Positions 1-10,552 of a DNA stretch of 64,000 nt are shown piece after piece. Numbering within the stretch: the first letter of the stretch is position 1; each line of letters starts with the position of its first letter. The notes beneath the pieces were generated by a model. It was not told the origin of the DNA, did no database searches, and saw only the letters and a list, made by a program, of their open reading frames with translations. Origin of the DNA: Mucor racemosus (Eukaryota > Mucoromycota > Mucoromycetes > Mucorales > Mucoraceae); contig JAPEHQ010000001.1 in assembly GCA_027405735.1 (NCBI GenBank), positions 868,001 to 932,000 of the forward strand. The letters run 5' to 3'. Both the position numbers and the translations under genes were made by a program.

Positions 1-73
1 AAATGCCATTCGATTTCTTACCAATATCTTCGAGTTGTTCAAGCTCGTCAGCAGAAGGAAGACGCATAGACAT
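1..73 (-). CDS. 5' end of an unidentified gene (partial at window edge)
   Basis: Reading leftwards, an ATG at 73-71 opens a frame that runs to the window edge and begins MSMRLPSADELEQLEDI. A GGTAAG at 22-17 could be the first splice donor (exon 73..22, ending one base into a codon). The peptide is acidic and helical-looking; I do not recognise the family from so few residues. It is divergent from VPS41, with 243 bp between the two start codons. It could also be a chance frame, but the good start context and in-phase donor favour a real gene. Confidence 0.5.
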   Translation of the reverse strand, partial: MSMRLPSADELEQLEDIGKKSNGI

Positions 74-316
74 GTTGTAAAAATTCTTTAATTCAAGAAA
101 AAGGTATTCAATAGAATCATTTCGAAAAATATTTTCAAAAACATGTTAAATGGCAGTCCATCGTGACGTACAGAAAGGGCCTAAATGACTCCAATTCATA
201 ACGGAAAATGTAGCACTGCTGATGGTGGTGCAATGCAAAATTGGTGGTAAGCTTATAGAGTTTCATATACTCCTTGATTTTATAATTCTTTTTTTCATAT
301 TTCCATTAAAATAGCA
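74..316. promoter_or_regulatory. Shared divergent promoter region, edge gene / VPS41
   Basis: The 243 bp between the two divergent start codons must hold both 5' UTRs and promoters. A TGACGTAC sequence near position 163 resembles an ATF/CRE-type bZIP site. No convincing TATA box is seen on the VPS41 side. Assignment rests on gene layout rather than on a diagnostic motif. Confidence 0.4.
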
Positions 317-2905
317 ATGTCTGTTAGTTCTAAAAAAGACGAAAATGTATTATCGGATGATGATAAACCATATGATTCTGATCAAGAAGAATACGATGAA
401 GATGACGATGAGGAAGAAGAAACAGACGAAGATGATGAAGACGACGATAATTTAGATGAACCCAAATTAAGATATCGCAGAGTTGGAGCCAGTGTGAAAG
501 AATTGCTAGATAAAGATACAGCATCAACATTGCGTGTTTCTGATAGATTTGTGGTATATTTAAACCGTTTTATATATCCAAAAATTATGATATTTATTCT
601 AATAAATATCATAGGCTCTAGGCACTCACTGGGGCGCTGTTCATATCCTTGATTTCGAAGGAAATGTAATAAAGAGTTTTAGAAATCATTCTGCTACAGT
701 AAATGATATTTCCATCGATAAATCAGATGAATTTGTAGCCAGTGCTTCAGATGATGGTAAAATTACAAACCATTTCACGCGCACAACTTTCCACTAACCT
801 CTTTCTATAGGTAAGGTTTTCATTTATGCGCTTTATACACCGGAAATCCAATCATTCAATTACAAGAGACCTGTAAAATCAGTTGCTTTGGATCCTGATT
901 ACGCTCGTAAATCAACTCGCCAATTTGTATCTGGCGGCATGGCAGAACAGCTTATTATGAGTGAGAAAGGCTGGTTAGGTCATAAAGATATTATACTTCA
1001 TGCTAATGAAGGCCCCATCTATGCTATTCGTTGGAGAAACAATTTTATTGCTTGGGCTAATGATACAGGTGTCAAGATTTATGATACAACAACAAATGTT
1101 CGTATTACATATATTGATAGACCTGATGGAAGTCCTAGAGCAGATCTATATAAATGTAGAATGTGTTGGAAAAACGATACTACATTGCTAATTGGTTGGG
1201 CTGATACTGTCAAGGTAGCTATCATTAAGCCACGTCCTAATCCTGCACAAGGACAACCTGCTCACTATGTGGAAATAACTACCATGTTTCAAACAGATTA
1301 TATCATTAGTGGTATTGCGCCATTTAATGATACATTGATGCTCTTGTCCTATCTTTTAGAAGAAGAGGACGAAGAAAAAGATGCAGATAATACTGCATTC
1401 CAACGTAAAAGACTTGCTTCTAAACCGGAACTTCATATCATTAATGCTGATAATGAAGAGATTTCTGCTGATGTGCTTGCACTTCATGGTTTTGAGCATT
1501 ATCAAGCTAATGATTATGTGCTTGATTTCTTGATGGAAGAAGATATGTTTTACGTAATGGGTCCCAAAGATCTGATTGCTGCTCGTTCTCGAGATCAAGA
1601 TGATCATATCGAATGGTTATTAGAACATGAAAGATTTGGTGAGGCATTACAAGCTGTACGAGCAACAACAACTAGCAAAAAGTTCAATGCAGATGAAATT
1701 GGACAAACCTACCTTAACTGGCTCATGGCTGAGAAAAGATTTGATGAAGCAGCCAAAGAGTGTGGTGATATACTCAAAAATGATCAATTGCTTTGGGAAG
1801 ATTGGGTATTTAAATTTACAGAAGTAGGAGAGCTCAAGGCAATTGCACCATATATACCCATCAAAGATCCTCAATTAAGTAGTACAGTATATGAAATTGC
1901 TTTGGCTTGGTTCTTGAAAAGTGATCATGTTGCATTAAGAAATACAATTCGTAAATGGCCCAGAACACTATACAATTTATCTAACGTTATCGTTGCAGTT
2001 GAGGATGTTATGAAGAAAGATAAGCACGACGATGTATTATTGGAGTGTCTTGCCGATCTGTAAGGGTTTATTATGCATGTAAACATAACATACACCAACT
2101 AAATATTATCTTAGGTATACTTATAACAATCAACCAGACAAAGCAATTGAATATAATCTTCGTTTACGAAGACCAAATGCATTTGAACTGATTCAAGAGT
2201 ACAACATGTTTGATGCAGTTAAAGATAAAGCTATTTTGTTAATGGAATTTGATCAGCATCTACTCGAAAAAGAAGAGAATAAAAGTAAACCTAGCAAAAT
2301 GCCTGCTGTTCAACTATTAGTAAAGAATACAGATGCAATTCCAGTAAGTGATTCACCCGTTGTTTCAAGCAGAATAACAAACTCAAATTTATTTCATTTT
2401 AGCCCGAAAAAGTAGTTAAACAACTTCGACGACAACGCCAATTCCTACATATCTATTTGGATGCATTGTTCGATCGTGATCATCAACTTGGTTATGAATT
2501 CCATGATCTTCAAGTTGAATTATATGCAGAATTTGATTATCCAAAATTATTAGAATTCTTACGAGCAAGCCATTATATATCATTGGAAAAGGCATTTAAA
2601 GTCTGCGAAAAGAAAGATTTGGTACCTGAAATGGTATTCATTCTTGGACGTATGGGAAATAACAAAAAGGCATTAATGTTGATTATTGAAAGGCTTGACG
2701 ATGTCCAAAGGGTAAGTTGTTTACATGTAAATACAGAAGAGTATTTATTTATTTGTTTGTTGTTGATTTATTAGGCTATTGACTTTGCAAAAGAGCAAAA
2801 GGACGATGATCTTTGGGAGGATTTATTAACATATTCAATGGATAAGCCCAGTAAGTTTGAATTGATTAAACCATTTACATGTATTTGTATATTTAACTTT
2901 TGAAT

Positions 2906-2940
<35 letters not shown>

Positions 2941-3597
2941 CTTTATTCGTGGCCTTTTGGAAAATGTTGGTACAGATATTGAGCCATTGAGATTAATCAA
3001 ACGTATCCCGGATCGTTTAGAAATCCCTGGATTAAAGGATGCTTTATTAAAGATTTTGCAAGATTACAATCTGCAAATGTCATTACATGAAGGCTGCGAG
3101 AAAATCTTGGTTAGTGATAGTGTATTTTTAGCAGATAAAATGTACAAAGCTCATAAACGTGGTGTTAATTGTAATCGTAAGTTTGAAATTTGACGTTTCA
3201 TACATGTAAAAAAAAAAAAAAGCCTAAATTTATTGCTATTATAGCTGAGGATATGGTTTGTAATATTTGTGATGAACCTGTATTTGATGAAATCAATGTT
3301 GAAGATATACCCAATTCAGTAATTTTCTTTTGTCGACATGCTTATCATCAACAATGCTTAATTAATCAAAGCTCAGCAGAGCAACTTCAACAAGATAATA
3401 ATCCTGGAAGTTTAACTAGTAAAGTGAATCAATCTGCTTTATTGAAATCTACGCAAAATATGGCTTGCCCATTATGCAGAGAACAAGCTGCAGGTGGTAA
3501 TGCATTTGTCAATCGCATGAAGACTCAAAGAAGAGGTATGAGAAGCCCACAATCACCAACAGCTGGTAGCATCCGAAGTTTTGGCACAGTTCATTAA
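317..3597 (+). CDS. VPS41: Vps41, HOPS vacuolar tethering complex subunit
   Basis: Eight exons: 317-553, 615-756, 811-2059, 2115-2343, 2403-2711, 2775-2850, 2940-3176 and 3245-3597. They give 943 aa, within the family range. Vps41 is the effector subunit of the HOPS complex that tethers endosomes and AP-3 vesicles to the vacuole. Order: very acidic tail (residues 1-50), WD40-like beta-propeller from about 70 to 450 (SDRFVALGTHWGAVHILDF, then SASDDGKVFIYAL), an alpha-solenoid with clathrin-heavy-chain-type repeat, and a C-terminal RING-H2 finger at about 831-904 (CNIC, CRHAYHQQC, CPLC). The finger is typical of Vps41. ATG 317 is the first Met and precedes the acidic tail. Odd: the intron at 2851-2939 ends in a run of 32 A directly before the AG. 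Confidence 0.93.
2907..2938 (+). repeat. A32 homopolymer inside a VPS41 intron, abutting the 3' splice site
   Basis: Thirty-two consecutive A fill the last third of the intron 2851-2939, so the acceptor reads A(n)G with no pyrimidine tract. The next intron (3177-3244) also has an A run of about 14 near 3208. The tract is adjacent to coding sequence and is a likely site of length variation. Confidence 0.9.
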
Positions 3598-4034
3598 TTT
3601 AAATAAACAATAATTTTACTGTTCAAAGATTAAAGAATATTCATGATATGGTGATCCCTGACAACTGAACTACATTTATATATTTTTCGTTTTCCAATTA
3701 AGTCATAATCATCTATTTATTTAATGGGATTTGTTCTTTGAGATGCTCATTCACTGAACTGATTTAACCTTGTCAGTTACCATTACAATTGACGATTATT
3801 ACAGCGTAAATAGATATAAAAATCATTCAAAAAAACTTTCCATGCCAATACTTTTATCAAGCCAATCTATCTAATTGTTTACTCTTATGTTTATACAAAG
3901 AATTCCATCACAAGGCTGTCTTTATGTAAAAAATGTGCAATTTAAAAACCACACAATCGTAACTTTTTTTCTTTATTATTTCAATTTATAAAAGAATATA
4001 GAATGAAAGAAAGCAATAAACGTAAGCGAATAGT
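3598..4034. other. Convergent 3' intergenic region, VPS41 / RPL40
   Basis: The 437 bp between the VPS41 and ubiquitin-L40 stop codons are AT-rich. AATAAA-like elements are present for both directions: AAATAAACAATAA just after VPS41, and a TTTATT-rich stretch near 3970 for the minus-strand gene. No further gene or repeat is recognised. Confidence 0.5.
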
Positions 4035-4597
4035 TTACTTGAGCTTCTTCTTGGGACGGAGTTGGTTGGTGCGGCCACACTTCTTCTTACGACAGTTGGT
4101 AGCACGAGGAGGGAGACGAGCATAACACTTACGACAGATCATCTTATCACAGTTGTACTTGGAAGCCAAAGCCTTAAGAGAGGGCTCAATGATACCACCA
4201 CGAAGACGGAGGACCAAGTGAAGAGTGGACTCCTTTTGGATGTTGTAATCGCTCAAAGAACGACCATCTTCGAGTTGCTTACCAGCGAAAATAAGACGTT
4301 GTTGATCAGGAGGGATACCTATTTTGCGTTTTATACTTAATCTCATGCTCACAAAATCCATTATTTCTCTTCAAAATTTAGGATACTTTACCTTCCTTGT
4401 CTTGGATCTTTTGCTTGACATTATCAATGGTGTCGGAGCTATTGAATAAAAAAATCATGTTAATTTACATGTTTGAACGCTTTTGATAAAACAGCAATAT
4501 TTGACATTGCCAAATGTTATAATTGACTTGAGTAACTGTACCTCTCGACCTCCAAAGTGATAGTCTTGCCAGTAAGGGTCTTGACGAAAATCTGCAT
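4035..4597 (-). CDS. UBI1/RPL40: Ubiquitin-60S ribosomal protein L40 fusion
   Basis: Three exons on the minus strand, 4597..4542, 4438..4392 and 4318..4035, encode 128 aa. Residues 1-76 are ubiquitin ([18 protein letters not shown] at the start, [10 protein letters not shown] at the junction). Residues 77-128 are ribosomal protein L40 ([20 protein letters not shown]...), with its four-cysteine zinc site [20 protein letters not shown] plus the basic tail. The fusion is cleaved after the double glycine by deubiquitinases, giving free ubiquitin and the large-subunit protein. The length equals the usual 128 aa. An in-frame ATG at 4361 lies inside the second intron and is not the start. Codon use is biased towards C/G-ending codons, as expected for a highly expressed gene. 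Confidence 0.97.
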
Positions 4598-5725
4598 GGT
4601 AAGCGATTCTACATTTACAACAAATGACAATGAGTATATTTTTTTTCCACACAAAAAAGAATCAATCCATCTTTTTTTTTTTTCAACATTCCAATTTTAA
4701 TAGAATACAATCATCCATTTATAATTGATTAAACTAATTGAGCCATGTGTTGCTGAATGGATGGATTGATGTTATATGAGATCTCACCTTTTAGACAAAA
4801 ATGAACAGAGAAGGAGCTCTATACATTTGGAGACTCTTTGCTTTGTATATGAGATCCACACTCTTTGCCTCCGCTCGTCCCCCCGCCACCAACCGCTGGT
4901 AAAATCAAAAATACCCGAACCGGGCTTGAATAATCTGTTCGGTTTGGATTCTTTAAAAATTTTATAACAAAAAAAACCATCTCTAAATTTACAATAAATT
5001 AAGTAAATTATAGAAACGATAGAAAACATGCAAACAAATATGTCAATGATTAAACAAAAAACCTCCTTTCTCGAAACTCAGCCTAATCAGATTTCATCAA
5101 ATGTCAAAATTGGTTACCATGGTAATGGTACCTGAAATTGTAAAAATCATTTATTTCATTGCCATGTTTATAAATGGTCCCTGAATCAAAATTTAAGAAA
5201 AAAAAAGCTTGATCAACCAACCCGCTAATGATGCAATGTAATAAGTCAAGTAATTAATTTCATGGCATAAGGTTAGCTACTTCATTGTCAAATTATCATT
5301 GTACAACGTAAAGAAAAGCTCCCAGGTCATTTACATGTAGATCTCACATTATATTTACATTATTTTTAAGCTAATTTTTTTTAAATTGTCGCCACATTTC
5401 CTAAATAATACTGGATATTTTATTCAAAAAATAATAAATCACACAATAGTTATAATAATTTGACAACATTTGATATTATGAATCAGGTTTACATGTGTTT
5501 CATTATGTATTTTAATGTAAATAAAAACAAAGAGTCGGACAAGAAAGTAGACTATTCATATCATATGATGAAATTGCGAGTTAATTAGTTTGTTGGTTAG
5601 CAACATTCAAATTGAATAATAATGGCCACACATATACATACAAATGCCTACTAAAAAAAACGTATAAATAGGGTCAAAACTTTATATACTTTTTCTCTTT
5701 ATTAAACATAAATTATATCCAAGAA
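4598..5725. other. Divergent intergenic region, RPL40 / chitinase
   Basis: About 1.1 kb separates two genes transcribed away from each other. It is AT-rich, with several short runs of A/T and repeated TTTACAT/ACATGT words (for example near 5328-5355). Small open frames around 4780-5030 lack coding character. Only the chitinase TATA box, listed separately, is recognisable. Confidence 0.5.
5663..5670 (+). promoter_or_regulatory. TATA box of the chitinase gene
   Basis: TATAAATA lies 56-63 bp upstream of the chitinase ATG, followed by an AG/CT-rich stretch suitable for initiation. The spacing fits a short 5' UTR. Confidence 0.6.
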
Positions 5726-7098
5726 ATGATATACAAGCTATTAACATCAACCCTAATCTTTGCTTTTTTGATTTCATTGACCATGGCAGAAAAAGTTATT
5801 GTCGGTTATTTTCCAAATTGTAAGTTTTTTTTCTAGGCATTTTTTTTATTACCGTATCTAATACTCTTGTAATATCAGGGCTGTATGACAAATTCCCAGT
5901 TTCAAGAATTGATTTCAAGACTTATACACATATACATTATGCATTTGCCATCATGACTTCTGGAAATGTTCCTCAATGGACTGATCCTGATAGCGTTGAT
6001 ACTCAATTGACTCCATTGGTTGATGCTGCCCATGCTTCTAATTCCAAAGTTTTGATTTCTGTTGGTGGTTGGTCTGGAAGTATAACATTTAGGTATGTGC
6101 ACTATGCTTACATTTAAATTACGAAACAATAACAACAAGTAATCTAGTGAAATGGCTTCTAGTGCTTCTTCAAGAAAAGAATTTATTGATTGGAATGTTG
6201 AACAGGTTACTAAATACAAGACCGATGGCGTTGATATTGGTAATTTAATGTTGTAATGTATGTATGTCATCTTTCTCTTAATTTATATAATATTTTAGAT
6301 TGGGAATATCCAGCACGCCAAGGAGCCGGATGTAACGATGTAGATGTCCAAAATGATGTCAAGAATTTCTTTATATTACTCCAAGAGTTACGTGCTGCAT
6401 TAGATAAAGCATTTGATTCTCACAAAGAAATCTCAATTGCCGGCTATGTCCAAGCATTCAAGACAGATACAGGTACCACTTCAAATGATCTTACTACTTC
6501 TATTGGAAAAGTACTTGATCGTGTAAATATCATGACCTACGATATCAATGGTGCCTGGAACCCTAAAACAGGTGCTAATTCTCCTCTGGATGCTCCTAAT
6601 GGCAACGATAGTTTTAACTCTGCCATTGATTTCTGGATTTCTTCTGGTGTTCCTGCAAGCAAATTAACTGGTGGTTTACCTTTCTATGGAAGATCAACTA
6701 CTGCTAATAAAGATATGACAAAATCAGACTCATTGTATCAAGATCAATTATCAGGAAGCCCTCCCAAAGGCGATTCTGATGATGCCGAGTATCAAGATCC
6801 CAACTGTTCAAAGAATCCTGGAGGTCTATCTGGTATTTGGAAGTTTGGTAATTTAATCTCACAAGGTGTTCTTGACACTCCTACTACTGCTAAGGCTCCT
6901 TGGATTAGAAATTGGGACGATGAATCTTCTACACCTTGGCTCTTTAATCCTTCCACAAAAGTCTTTATTTCTTATGATGATCCTTTGTCTATCGCTGCAA
7001 AAGTTAAATCAGCTCAAAGCAAAGGTTTAGCTGGTGTCATGGTTTGGTCTGTCGACCAAGATTCAGAGGCAGGGGATTTATTGAAAGCTATATCTTAG
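5726..7098 (+). CDS. Secreted GH18 chitinase
   Basis: Four exons, 5726-5819, 5879-6092, 6148-6239 and 6299-7098, give 399 aa. Glycoside hydrolase family 18 enzymes cleave beta-1,4 GlcNAc bonds of chitin with retention. An N-terminal signal peptide (residues 1-21, MIYKLLTSTLIFAFLISLTMA) is followed by the barrel start VIVGYFPNW. SVGGWSGS is the conserved SxGG strand, and DGVDIDWEYP carries the DxxDxDxE catalytic motif with Glu as acid. MTYDINGAW and the late MVWSVDQD strand complete the barrel. The intron at 6240-6298 splits the catalytic motif codon, which supports the join. No chitin-binding module, Ser/Thr linker or GPI tail is visible, so it is a free single-domain enzyme, for wall remodelling or nutrition. 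Start: only Met ahead of the signal peptide, 63 bp after a TATA box. Confidence 0.93.
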
Positions 7099-8413
7099 AG
7101 CAGTTAAATGGGAACATAATCTTGCTTCTGTAATTTTCTAAATGTAAAAGAGTGTTATAAAATAAAAACCATGTTTCATTATGTAAAAAATTCGCATAAA
7201 AAGTTTTCTCAGTCTTTAAAGGATTTAGTTTTAAAATAAATACATCATATTAGGTTTTGAATCACTTTATAGCATGCTCCATAATTGTTGATATTGCCAG
7301 CAATCTCATTTGAATTCTGTATCCGTGCTGAATAGCACATTTACAGCCAAAAAAGCTTGCATATAAAATCTGCACCGGAGATCGAAAAACTATTTCAAAA
7401 TTGTTTGTCCATTTGTAAAAAAAAAAGTACAAAATTAGAATTTTTAACCTTTGAAGGATTGTTTCATCCTAAAATTTAAAGCAACCATATCTTAAAAAAT
7501 AATTAAGAATCATGCTTTCTAAAGAGTAGCATCCGATGATATTTTTTAAAAGTATACTTTTCTCCCAAATTTTTTAGAAATCTCACATATTAAAAAAAAC
7601 GGTTTTTTTGGAAAAAATCAAAATATTATGCATGAAACACAAAATTAAAGACTTTAGAATGCAAGAATAAGCTTTTACGCTCATTTCATGTCCATGATTA
7701 TCTTAGTAAAATAGCTCGTTTTTTGGGTTTAAAATCGAAAAACGTCAAAATTGGGATTTTTTGCCTATAGTAGCAAGGCAAAATCTAGAGATTTGAGACG
7801 GAAAAAAAATCTCACCAAATTTGTGCGAAATGTATATCCATGCATTCATAAAGTTAAAAGAACGTATTTTCACTGAAAAACTATGGTTCAAATCGTTGTG
7901 TACCTCGAGATATAACGCCTATTAAATACCCAAATGATGCTATTGCGAAATGAAAAAGCGCTTGTAGATCAGGCTACTGTAATTTATACAATTATAAAAG
8001 ATATATTGAACAAAAGGAAAAACTCAGAGGTAACGCATCATAACTTACTCATAGATGTAAGGCACAATAATGCGTTTATTTTAACAAATTTATGTAGTTT
8101 TTTTGATGAGCTAAGTTATTGAAACCACGCTGCCTCGTTTTTGTAATTTACAAGAGGCATGAAGAATATCTGATTCATTTAGTGCAACCTATGAATATAA
8201 AGATACTTTATTGGATCACGAATATTGTGGAATAAAAATTATCACACAAATTTACATAATGGATCCATTTTGTGCTTTGTCGAGTGTAAGAAAAGTGATA
8301 TTTTTTATTTATTTTTGAAAAAGCGACCCTTGAAAGCAGGCGATACTGGATTCAATAGAACCCTCCTTCTCTTATTCTTTGCTTTTTCTTTTTTTCTTTT
8401 TCTTTTATAAATC
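7099..8413. other. Intergenic region with degraded low-complexity sequence
   Basis: About 1.3 kb between chitinase and ERF4. The middle (about 7400-8130) has long A/T runs and phrases such as AAAACGGTTTTTTTGG that recall the DIC repeat core near 29130. It may be a very old repeat copy. A 62-aa open frame at 7934-8122 has no recognisable coding signal. A pyrimidine-rich tract just before 8410 is probably the ERF4 promoter or leader. Confidence 0.4.
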
Positions 8414-9423
8414 ATGTATACATCGGGTGAACCAACATTACCAGAGCCTACGCATTCAAAAAGTCGGGATTCGCCGTCAATTATATCTGCACAGCAATCT
8501 TACAAACATGTTGATACCACAGCATTGATTGATAATACCAGTTCCTCGAGCCTTGATGAAGTATTAGAAGTAGCTTCTACTCGCGTATCAAGTACAATCA
8601 TAGCAGGTACAGAACTATAATCATATTGTGTATATGACGCAATTTACGAAATATTAAGCCGAATTTTTTTTCTAAAAAAAAAAGAAAAAGAAAATAGGGC
8701 TTTTTATTTATACACATTTTCTCCTATTTATTTATTTTTTCTCTTTCACAATCTAAACATTTTATTTTAATAGGTTCTCTAACTGTTAAAAATACAAAAG
8801 AACCACACAATATCAGCAATAAGGATGCCATGCTAAAAGCACATGAAATAATTTCTATACAAAGTCGAGTTCCAGTAAAATCAATTAGAGTCGAGCGAGA
8901 TTATTCTTTGGGAGATGGAATCACTCGGTTCAGTACGCAATATCCAGTTGAATTAGAGGGAAAAGTAAAAGTGTAACAAAAAACAGGTGCTATGTTTCTA
9001 TATTTAACAAGATTACATAGATTACAACGGAACAATTCCTTCATACAATAAACGAAATAAACAGCATTATGGATTACGCCGATAGATTATCTTGGAGAAT
9101 TGTTCTCGAAAACATTATTGAAACGCTCACAATTTATTTATGGCCTGTTCTATTTTCAACACATTATCAACGAGTAAAATATAGTAGTGAAAGACTAGGA
9201 GTATTTTTTTTTATTTATTGATTTTCTATTTTTTTTGTACTAGGTTGTGAAACGATTATTAACATTCATTGAATCAGAGAATTCCACTATTTATTATCCA
9301 CAGACATTATCTATATCAAATCCTGTCAAATCTGCTTTTCTCTTTGTAAGTAGAATGGAGGTCTACCATAAAATTGCATATAATAATCGTCTTGTATAGA
9401 TTGAAATCAATTTTTATGAATAA
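8414..9423 (+). CDS. ERF4: ERF4/GOLGA7-type subunit of the Ras palmitoyltransferase
   Basis: Five exons, 8414-8606, 8774-8964, 9021-9173, 9244-9345 and 9400-9423, give 220 aa. Erf4 (human GOLGA7) partners the DHHC enzyme Erf2 at the ER/Golgi and is needed for palmitoylation of Ras. The first exon is a Ser/Thr-rich variable tail. The Golgin-A7/ERF4 domain starts at about residue 105 with SIRVERDYSLGDGITRFSTQ and continues as PVELEGKITTEQFLHTINEI, then VVKRLLTFIESEN, ending in a short last exon IEINFYE. The pattern RVERDY...RF...P.ELEG...F..TI..IN is diagnostic. All five joins keep frame, including the 24-nt last exon. The DHHC partner is not in this window. Confidence 0.88.
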
Positions 9424-9438
9424 TATATGTAAATTATA

Positions 9439-9490
9439 CCCCCCTCCCTCCCCCCCTCTCCCTCTCCTTCCATCCTCCTCTTCTCTTCCT
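9439..9490. repeat. Pyrimidine-only tract, G-quadruplex candidate on the minus strand
   Basis: A C/T tract of about 50 bp with one interruption lies just after the ERF4 stop codon. It has successive C-runs of 6 or more, 3, 7 and 3 separated by one to three bases. The minus strand therefore carries four closely spaced G-runs. Confidence 0.75.
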
Positions 9491-10552
9491 ATGTTTCTTT
9501 TCGCCCCCTTGTCTTTGTTCCCCCAGTTTCTCATTCATTAGCTCAGTAACTTTTGTCCTTCTTTAAATCATAACCCAACCCCAATTACAAATTTACATAA
9601 TATTTAATAACTCTGAATATACATATATGATTTTATAACAAGACAACCAAGAATTGAAAATTCAGATCCCTTCGTTTTTAAAGAATTTTCATAAGCTTTT
9701 CCGATATTTTTAGGTAAAAAATAATTCAAATACATTCTCGGTATGCGGATACATGTTTACAGATTTTTTGATTATTGCAAACTTTATATTGAATGTCCAA
9801 ATATCTGGGAAATGCATAAAATAAATATTTCTGAAATATTGAATATCTTTATACACTGATAACCAAAAGCTATTTAGAATAAAACAAAGTATGGTCTTTT
9901 CCGCTTGATTATCTTGGCTCTCAAGTCTTGAAGTATATATAAAAGTATGGCTAATCTACTCAGATTTGAGAGACAAAGACATATTTATTTGCACTGTAAA
10001 TACGCTCATCATTGATAATGACATAAACACCAGGAAGCAGCTCTACCTTCATCATAAAAATGACCAAATACTAAAAGAATACGAAATCAATTCAGTATCT
10101 CTTTTTGATTTGAAATTGTATACATGGCAAAACATTTGACGTTGTAGTCCTGATCCACTTTACTACATGTTTGACAACAAGTATTTAGAAATATGTGATT
10201 ATTCAGGCACATGTAAGAAATTAGAATCGGTTTTAATCATTATCATCTTTGGCATTTCTAGCAAAATATGGATAACTTTATTTGATACTACAAAGATGTA
10301 AAACTTGCACTTAACTAAGCGCTATTATTTATATATTAGATATCCACTACTCCAATAGACGCTCTTACTCTATTTCGTTCCTATCTTGATACATGTATAC
10401 AAATAACATGGTCAATGCGTTTAGTTGTTTCTGTCTTTGATAACTTGGGGGGGGGGATAATGATATGTTTTATTTTATTTTATATCAATAAATAATTAAA
10501 GAATTAAGCTAGACATGCATACTAAATGTACTTGGCATTTTTATAATATTAG
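9491..10552. other. Intergenic region, no gene recognised
   Basis: About 1 kb of AT-rich sequence downstream of ERF4 and of the convergent minus-strand gene. A TATA-like TATATATAAAAG near 9933 is followed by no convincing reading frame. A G9 run occurs near 10447. No repeat family seen elsewhere in the window was recognised here. Confidence 0.4.

Noticed and set aside
4062..5029. Open frames opposite and next to ubiquitin-L40
   Set aside because: Shadows of, or AT-rich chance frames beside, a gene that is unambiguous on the minus strand.
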